From Planctomycetia bacterium (GTDB taxonomy: Bacteria > Planctomycetota > Phycisphaerae > Phycisphaerales > SM1A02): a DNA stretch of 64,000 nucleotides. Below, piece after piece: positions 59,491 through 64,000 of this stretch (its first letter is position 1; each line of letters opens with the position of its first letter). Where the stretch lies: assembly GCA_005790605.1 (NCBI GenBank), contig SXUI01000017.1:62001-126000 (forward strand), read 5' to 3'. Below the pieces are notes generated by a model, which saw only the letters and a list, made by a program, of their open reading frames with translations, ran no database searches and was not told the origin of the DNA. A program made the position numbers and the translations under genes.

Positions 59491-61469
59491 TCGCCTCAGA
59501 GTCCGTCCGCTCCTATGCCGCGACCGACGAGTTCATCCTGCGCATGCCGCCATCGCCGGAGCGCGCGGGCGCGACAGAAAATCGACGGAGCGCCGAGCTC
59601 CTCGCTTCAGGTCTCTTTCAATACGCGCACCCGAATTGGATTGTCTATCCCCTCTATGTGCCCAACGACCCGCGACTCCCAGAGCAGTGGCATCACGCGA
59701 TGATGCACTCCGCGGAGGCGTGGAACATTACAAGTGGATCACCAAGCGTCATCGTCGCGGTCACTGACACGGGCATCATTGGGCACGAGGATCTGTTGAA
59801 TCGAGTGAGCGGATTCAATGCCGTCTCGCTCGTACCCGAGGATGAGGGCGGCGATCTCACGGATATCCACGGCCACGGCACGCACGTCGCGGGCTGCGCA
59901 GCGGCAACCGGCGACAACGGAATCGGAGTCGCGGGCGTGGGTTGGTCACTCTCGATCATGCCGATTCGCGTGAGCGAGGCGGCCAACGGCGGAGCCTCGT
60001 ATGAATCACTACTCGCGGGATCCCGATGGGCGATCGAGCATGGCGCGAAAGTCACGAGCGCGAGCTACTCGGGCATCGGGTACGACGCGATCGAAACCAC
60101 GGGCGAGTACATCCGTTCACTCGATGGGTCCTTCTTGTGGGCGGCTGGAAATTCTTCCACCGACCATGAGGGATGGGACTTTGAGCATGTCCTCGTCATT
60201 GGTGCGAGCGATGGCAATGATCAGCGAGCATGGTTCTCAAGCTATGGTCGAGGCGTCGATCTCTTCGCACCGGGCGTAGGCATTTTGAGTACGACAACCG
60301 ACGGCGGGTATCAAGCGTGGAGCGGGACGAGTATGGCGACTCCCGTCGCCAACGGAGCACTCGGCGTCGTTCGCTCGGCCAACCCCGCACTCTCCGCGGC
60401 TCACGCCGAGTACATCCTGATGCACTCTTGCGACCCGTGGCCTGGTGGAAGCAATTCGACTCAATGGGGATTCGGACGCATCAACCTCAAGACAGCAACC
60501 GAGCAGGCACTCGCTGCAAACTCGCCGCAACCACCTGTCGCACGCGACGATTTCACGCGCTCTTTCGTCGGCGCGGTGATCGATGTCGATGTGCTCTCCA
60601 ATGACTACGACCCGAACATGGACACGCTTGTGATCGATTGGGCCGCGAGCACGACATCGCTCGGTGATCCCGCGACGATCATTCGCGCTTCCGGCGCAGG
60701 TGCGCGTGATCAACTCCGCTGCGTGTTTTCACCGAGTGCGGCGGTCGGGACCCGCACCATCGCGTACCGCCTTCGCGAACCGATCTCGGGGGCGACGGCG
60801 AATGCGGTCGTCACAATCACGCTTGATCCACTTCGCGCGCCGCACTATCCGGTCGGCGAAACCGCCGGAGTGGATTGCGACTACTACGAAGTGATTGGCG
60901 CTAGCGCCCTCCCAGACTGGTCAACGCTCACGCCGTATCTGACAGAAATCGTGCCTGCAGTGAATTTCCAAAGCACAAGCGACAACTTCGCGGGAAGCGG
61001 TCGCGCCGACAATGTTGGCGCGGTCTATGAAGGCTGGCTGCGGGTTCCAGCGAGTGGAGTGTGGACTCTCGCGATCAACTCCGACGATGGCTCGCGCCTC
61101 TCGATCGGCAGTGAAGTCGTGATCAACAATGATGGACTTCACGGCATGCAAACCGTGAGCGCGCAACTTGCGTTTGAAGCGGGCCTCCATCCGATCCGAC
61201 TTGAGTTTTTCGAGAACGGCGGAGGCGCCGGCTTCATCTTCTCATGGAGCGGCCCCGGAGTACAAGCTCAGACGATTCCCGCGGCATTTCTCTTTCACGG
61301 CGGCGGCGTATCACGGGCCGACATCAACCATGACGGACGCGTCGACGCGGCAGACCTCTCCAATCTTCTCGCCGCATGGGAGACCACGACAGCGTCTGCG
61401 GACATCAACGAGGATGGATGGGTCAATGCAGTTGACCTCTCCCTTTTGTTGTCGGCGTGGGGCGAGTAA
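59481..61469 (+). CDS. Subtilase (S8) with cadherin-like, PA14 and dockerin domains, frameshifted at its N-terminus
   Basis: A 662-residue open frame beginning at TTG 59481. The catalytic triad of family S8 is complete: Asp in VAVTDTGIIGHED, His in DIHGHGTHVAGC, Ser in WSGTSMATPVANG. An Ig/cadherin-like region (PPVARDDFTRSFVGAVIDVD) and a PA14 domain (VGAVYEGWLRVPASGVW, SDDGSRLSIG, PIRLEFFENGGGAGF) follow. The C-terminus is a two-repeat dockerin (DINHDGRVDAADLSNLLAAW, DINEDGWVNAVDLSLLLSAW). It lacks a signal peptide, which lies in the other frame just upstream (59236-59490). Substrate is unknown; a surface peptide or adhesin-like target fits the PA14. Confidence 0.88.
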   Translation: MAMIASESVRSYAATDEFILRMPPSPERAGATENRRSAELLASGLFQYAHPNWIVYPLYVPNDPRLPEQWHHAMMHSAEAWNITSGSPSVIVAVTDTGIIGHEDLLNRVSGFNAVSLVPEDEGGDLTDIHGHGTHVAGCAAATGDNGIGVAGVGWSLSIMPIRVSEAANGGASYESLLAGSRWAIEHGAKVTSASYSGIGYDAIETTGEYIRSLDGSFLWAAGNSSTDHEGWDFEHVLVIGASDGNDQRAWFSSYGRGVDLFAPGVGILSTTTDGGYQAWSGTSMATPVANGALGVVRSANPALSAAHAEYILMHSCDPWPGGSNSTQWGFGRINLKTATEQALAANSPQPPVARDDFTRSFVGAVIDVDVLSNDYDPNMDTLVIDWAASTTSLGDPATIIRASGAGARDQLRCVFSPSAAVGTRTIAYRLREPISGATANAVVTITLDPLRAPHYPVGETAGVDCDYYEVIGASALPDWSTLTPYLTEIVPAVNFQSTSDNFAGSGRADNVGAVYEGWLRVPASGVWTLAINSDDGSRLSIGSEVVINNDGLHGMQTVSAQLAFEAGLHPIRLEFFENGGGAGFIFSWSGPGVQAQTIPAAFLFHGGGVSRADINHDGRVDAADLSNLLAAWETTTASADINEDGWVNAVDLSLLLSAWGE

Positions 61470-61477
61470 ACGCTCCT

Positions 61478-62671
61478 TCAGCGCGCGAGAATCTTCGACC
61501 ACGATCGCTGCATGCGATCGAGTGCTTCGTCAAGCGTTTGTGGAGTTGTCGCGAGGCTCAAACGAATGTGGCCTCGCGCTCCGTTCCCAAACCACCGCGG
61601 GCTCCCAGCGACGACCCGAACGCGAGCGTAGCGTTCGATCCGCTGCGTGAACTCTTCTTCATCGATGCCCGTCTCGGTGATCCGAGGGAACACTACGAAT
61701 GTGGCTTCAGTGAGCTCGGAGATCTCGACGCCATCAAGAGCGCGCAAGCGTTCAATTGCATGCACTCGCTGCGCGGCAATGTGCTCGAGGAACGCGTTCT
61801 GCCATGCGCCGCACTTCTCCAGAGCAGCCGTCGCGGCGACCTGAGAAATCGTCGATGCCCCTTCTATCGTGTGGTCGAACCCAGCATCCGCACGGAAGGC
61901 GTCTGCGTCCTTCCCTGTCGGCGCGATGACCGCGCCAATGCGAAGACCTGCGAGCGCGAAACCCTTCGAAAGACCGTAGATCACCCACGGCTGGGCACCG
62001 CCTTGCTGAGCGGCGGCGAATGAAGTGAACAATCTCCCGTCAAGCACGGTGTCGCTCCAGACCTCATCGCTGACGATTGCGAGTCCTCGCTCAGCTGCAA
62101 ATGCGGCAATGCCTCGGACTTCATCATCTGACCAAAGCGTGCCCATCGGATTGTGCGGATGGCAGACGAAGATGGCCCGTGTTTTTTCGGTCACCGCAGC
62201 CCGAAGTGTGTGCCGCGTGAATCGACCGCGATCGTGCCGCCAAAATCGGATCGTGCCACCCGCGCGCCGAACGCTTTCCGCGACGAGAAAGTCCACCGGA
62301 TCTTGCACGATCACTTCGTCTCCAGCTCTCAGCAGATGCCGTGCCACAAGAGCGATCGCGCTCGCTGCCGCATTCGTCGCCGTAACGGAGCATGGATCGA
62401 CTTGAGCACCCTTGTTGACATTGAAATGTGCCGCGACTGCTTCGCGAAATGGTGCGAGCCCTGCTGCCGGGCCATAGCAGAGATGCGGCCGCGCGATGTA
62501 GTTTGCGATCGCCTCGACAACCTCCGGCGCAACGGGAAAGTCTGGGTCCGCCGCGGTTAATGGGATGACGCCAGGCTCCACGCTTGCCCATCGAAGGTTG
62601 TACGCGCGCTCGCGCAGCACATCGAAGTCGGGCGACGCAAGGACAGAGTGAGCGTTGGCAGCAGATGACAT
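61478..62671 (-). CDS. PLP-dependent aminotransferase class I/II, MalY/PatB-like
   Basis: A 397-residue enzyme; GAGGA 8 nt upstream of ATG 62671 supports the start (MSSAANAHSVL). It has LRWASVEPGVIPLTAADPDFPVAPEV, the MalY/PatB-typical start, HPHNPMGTLWSDDEV, IVSDEVWSD and the PLP-lysine motif GLSKGFALAGLRIG, plus a late RGHIRLSLATT (substrate-carboxylate Arg). Relatives are cystathionine beta-lyases or aminotransferases. No beta-lyase-specific residue can be singled out by eye. It converges with the subtilase, 8 nt apart. Confidence 0.88.
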   Translation of the reverse strand: MSSAANAHSVLASPDFDVLRERAYNLRWASVEPGVIPLTAADPDFPVAPEVVEAIANYIARPHLCYGPAAGLAPFREAVAAHFNVNKGAQVDPCSVTATNAAASAIALVARHLLRAGDEVIVQDPVDFLVAESVRRAGGTIRFWRHDRGRFTRHTLRAAVTEKTRAIFVCHPHNPMGTLWSDDEVRGIAAFAAERGLAIVSDEVWSDTVLDGRLFTSFAAAQQGGAQPWVIYGLSKGFALAGLRIGAVIAPTGKDADAFRADAGFDHTIEGASTISQVAATAALEKCGAWQNAFLEHIAAQRVHAIERLRALDGVEISELTEATFVVFPRITETGIDEEEFTQRIERYARVRVVAGSPRWFGNGARGHIRLSLATTPQTLDEALDRMQRSWSKILAR

Positions 62672-62716
62672 AGAAAAATCCTCAGTCCGGTTCAAACGCA
62701 TGTTCGTCGAAGGGCA

Positions 62717-63805
62717 TCATGCGACTAGCGGGATCGCGAGTTCCCCTCGATGAAGCGGGGCGAGAAATGCCGCTCGAAGGCGCTGACCCTCGCGAAACAT
62801 ATGGGCGTGGTGAGGTCGTCGCAACTCCGAGTACCGCGCGAGCGCGACGCGAACATCGCGTTCATCTCTCGCGGTCTGCAACACTTCGCGGAGGCAAACA
62901 GCGTCCACGAGTGCGCCGTTCGCGCCTTGGCTCGTAAATGGAAGGCACGCATGCGCTGCATCACCAAGAAGCGCGAGATTCTCCTGTGCGAGTTGAGCGA
63001 GCGGTGGAAGATCACGCGTCGGCCACAAGTGCGAGTCGGCGAAGTTCGTTGCGAGGAATGCTTCAACAACCTCGGGCGCCCAACCGCCGATGCGCGCCCG
63101 AACGAACTCAGAGAGGGTCCGCGCGTCTGCACTTGGGAGGGTCCAACGCGTCGCGTCAAACTGCACAAACCAGATCACGCTTGCATCACTCTGCGCAAGC
63201 ATTCCGATTGCAAATCCGCCCTCGGCGTCATGAAACTTTCGAAATGAGTTTCCAAGACGCGCCGCGAGCGCCGTCGAGCGCGCGACGGACACGATCTCCA
63301 TAACGAGAGGTCGATTGAGGCGTGCATGCGGAAACAGCTCGCGTCTGACTTTCGAGTTCGCTCCGTCACACCCAAAAAAGACATCGCCCTCGATGCAGGT
63401 TCCATTTTCAAGTTCAACGGCACGCGTGAGCCCGCTCGCCTCGCGAACGAGGCGTGAGAACGCCGCGCCTTCGAGCACCGGTACTCCACGGCACGCAGAT
63501 CGCAGCATGCGCAAGAACACCTCCCTCGAAATGCACACGCTAGCGTCGATCTCCACATCGCTTATGGAACGACCATCGTGTCGGCACAATTCCACGCGAT
63601 TCAGCACACGACCCGCTCTGAACCAGTCGTGTTCGGGCGCGATCGTCTGAAGCGCATGCAGTCCATTTGGCATCAGAATGAATCCCATCCCTGCAGCGTC
63701 GCCTGCAACGCGCCGCTCGAGGATCACGCGCTCACCCTGCGTCTCCCGCAGCGCGGCCGCAAGAGCGCAACCAGCTACACCACCGCCAATCATGACCGCG
63801 CGCAT
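62717..63805 (-). CDS. FAD-dependent monooxygenase
   Basis: A 362-residue flavoprotein of the PHBH-like group. MRAVMIGGGVAGCALAAALRE is the FAD loop, GCDGANSKVRRELFP is the DG motif and LALLGDAAHACLPFTSQGANGAL the GD motif, all in the right order. ERVILERRV and GMGFILMPNGLHALQ are also typical. The enzyme hydroxylates or oxidises a small aromatic or isoprenoid compound with NAD(P)H and O2; the substrate cannot be told. The frame extends upstream of 63805 but that part overlaps a palindrome and looks non-coding. Confidence 0.85.
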   Translation of the reverse strand: MRAVMIGGGVAGCALAAALRETQGERVILERRVAGDAAGMGFILMPNGLHALQTIAPEHDWFRAGRVLNRVELCRHDGRSISDVEIDASVCISREVFLRMLRSACRGVPVLEGAAFSRLVREASGLTRAVELENGTCIEGDVFFGCDGANSKVRRELFPHARLNRPLVMEIVSVARSTALAARLGNSFRKFHDAEGGFAIGMLAQSDASVIWFVQFDATRWTLPSADARTLSEFVRARIGGWAPEVVEAFLATNFADSHLWPTRDLPPLAQLAQENLALLGDAAHACLPFTSQGANGALVDAVCLREVLQTARDERDVRVALARYSELRRPHHAHMFREGQRLRAAFLAPLHRGELAIPLVA

Positions 63806-63818
63806 CTCCGGACTCCTC

Positions 63819-63833
63819 GTTCGCGAAGCGAAC
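63819..63833. repeat. Palindrome GTTCGC-gaa-GCGAAC
   Basis: A 6-bp perfect hairpin with GAA loop. The arms equal those at 51876-51890 and 51960-51972, so this core recurs in intergenic DNA of the window. Confidence 0.6.
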
Positions 63834-63842
63834 ACAAGTGGA

Positions 63843-64000
63843 ATGACGAGGTTGCGCCGAGGACGATCGACGCAACCCGTGCACCGGAGATCCGTTCGAC
63901 GCAACAGAATCTCTCACCCGGAGGAGCATGATTTTGGCAAAACTCTTACCCCTGCATTCGCGATTGCAACCGAAACAGACCTGCGGGAACTAGCGGCTTC
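63843..64000 (+). CDS. Partial ORF at window end, possibly a GNAT acetyltransferase
   Basis: From ATG 63843 one frame is open to the window end (52 codons). The last ~20 residues read PAFAIATETDLRELAA, similar to the beta-strand and first helix (I-R-x-A-T-x-x-D-x-x-x-L-A) that begin many GNAT acetyltransferases. The preceding Arg-rich stretch looks less like protein, so the true start may be downstream of 63843. The competing ATG at 63929 with a good GGAGGAG Shine-Dalgarno gives only a 21-residue peptide. Confidence 0.3.
   Translation, partial: MTRLRRGRSTQPVHRRSVRRNRISHPEEHDFGKTLTPAFAIATETDLRELAA

Noticed and set aside
63929-63994. A 21-residue ORF with GGAGGAG upstream at the window end
   Set aside because: Too short and ends in TAG; the overlapping frame open to the window end looks more like a real N-terminus.

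Overview
The window looks like a chromosome segment of a planctomycete of the Phycisphaerae/Phycisphaerales type. Four things support this: several secreted proteins with short two-repeat dockerin modules ending in L-L-S-A-W-G, two small secreted proteins ending in PAPGAIALLGL followed by an arginine tail (PEP-CTERM-like), an adjacent PSD1 (cytochrome c/DUF1549/DUF1553) and DUF1501 pair, and a prepilin-type protein with the planctomycete C-terminal DG motif. Base composition is GC-rich throughout, so long antisense shadow ORFs are common. I see no phage, insertion sequence or CRISPR array.

Layout. 51-1531: a secreted PsbP/DcrB-like protein overlapping a mutarotase. 1581-1946: a strongly structured non-coding element, a 46-codon ORF with a good Shine-Dalgarno, and an intrinsic terminator. 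2042-9601: arylsulfotransferase-like dockerin protein, inositol-phosphatase family enzyme, Tat-exported FAD oxidoreductase, metallophosphoesterase-dockerin protein, and a TPR-sulfotransferase on the minus strand. 9602-10667 holds no convincing gene. 10668-16077: PEP-CTERM-like protein, DUF3313-type lipoprotein, thioredoxin-TPR protein, prepilin-like protein with a coupled partner, cytochrome b562-like protein and a zinc-finger protein. 16152-20688: propeller/cytochrome c/dockerin protein, TlpA-like thioredoxin, lipoprotein asparaginase. 20698-24312: a fused phosphoserine phosphatase-phosphoglycerate dehydrogenase, FkbM methyltransferase and glycosyltransferase. 24407-33634: persulfide dioxygenase-rhodanese, SGNH hydrolase, Gfo/Idh/MocA oxidoreductase, AzgA-type purine permease, pyroglutamyl peptidase, beta-CASP nuclease, a second PEP-CTERM-like protein and an outer-membrane-like protein. 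33823-35208: a C25 (gingipain-type) protease.

35215-41251 is a tightly packed minus-strand operon that reads as a non-phosphorylating L-fucose route: Gfo/Idh dehydrogenase, amidohydrolase-type lactonase, L-fuconate dehydratase, 2-keto-3-deoxy-L-fuconate dehydrogenase-like SDR, and an FMN-dependent L-lactate dehydrogenase that could use the lactate the pathway releases. A Cdd1-type protein and a lipoprotein flank it. 41316-49362: Rrf2 and ArsR-like regulators facing apart, an OPT transporter, and the PSD1/DUF1501 pair. 49447-51972: small lipoproteins, a two-helix membrane protein with a strong terminator, a YCII protein, tRNA-Gly(CCC) and a cluster of short perfect palindromes.

52005-54899 is a seven-repeat RCC1-like dockerin protein interrupted by an in-frame TAG. 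55089-59083 is a four-gene translationally coupled ABC import operon of the TrpX type with a STAS-domain protein inside it. 59236-61469 is a subtilase-PA14-dockerin gene whose signal-peptide portion lies in another frame. 61478-64000 has a MalY/PatB-type aminotransferase, an FAD monooxygenase and the start of a possible GNAT protein. The most unusual elements are the 1581-1946 RNA/peptide unit, the STAS-containing ABC operon, the SerB-SerA fusion, the lactate-oxidising fucose operon and the two interrupted dockerin genes.
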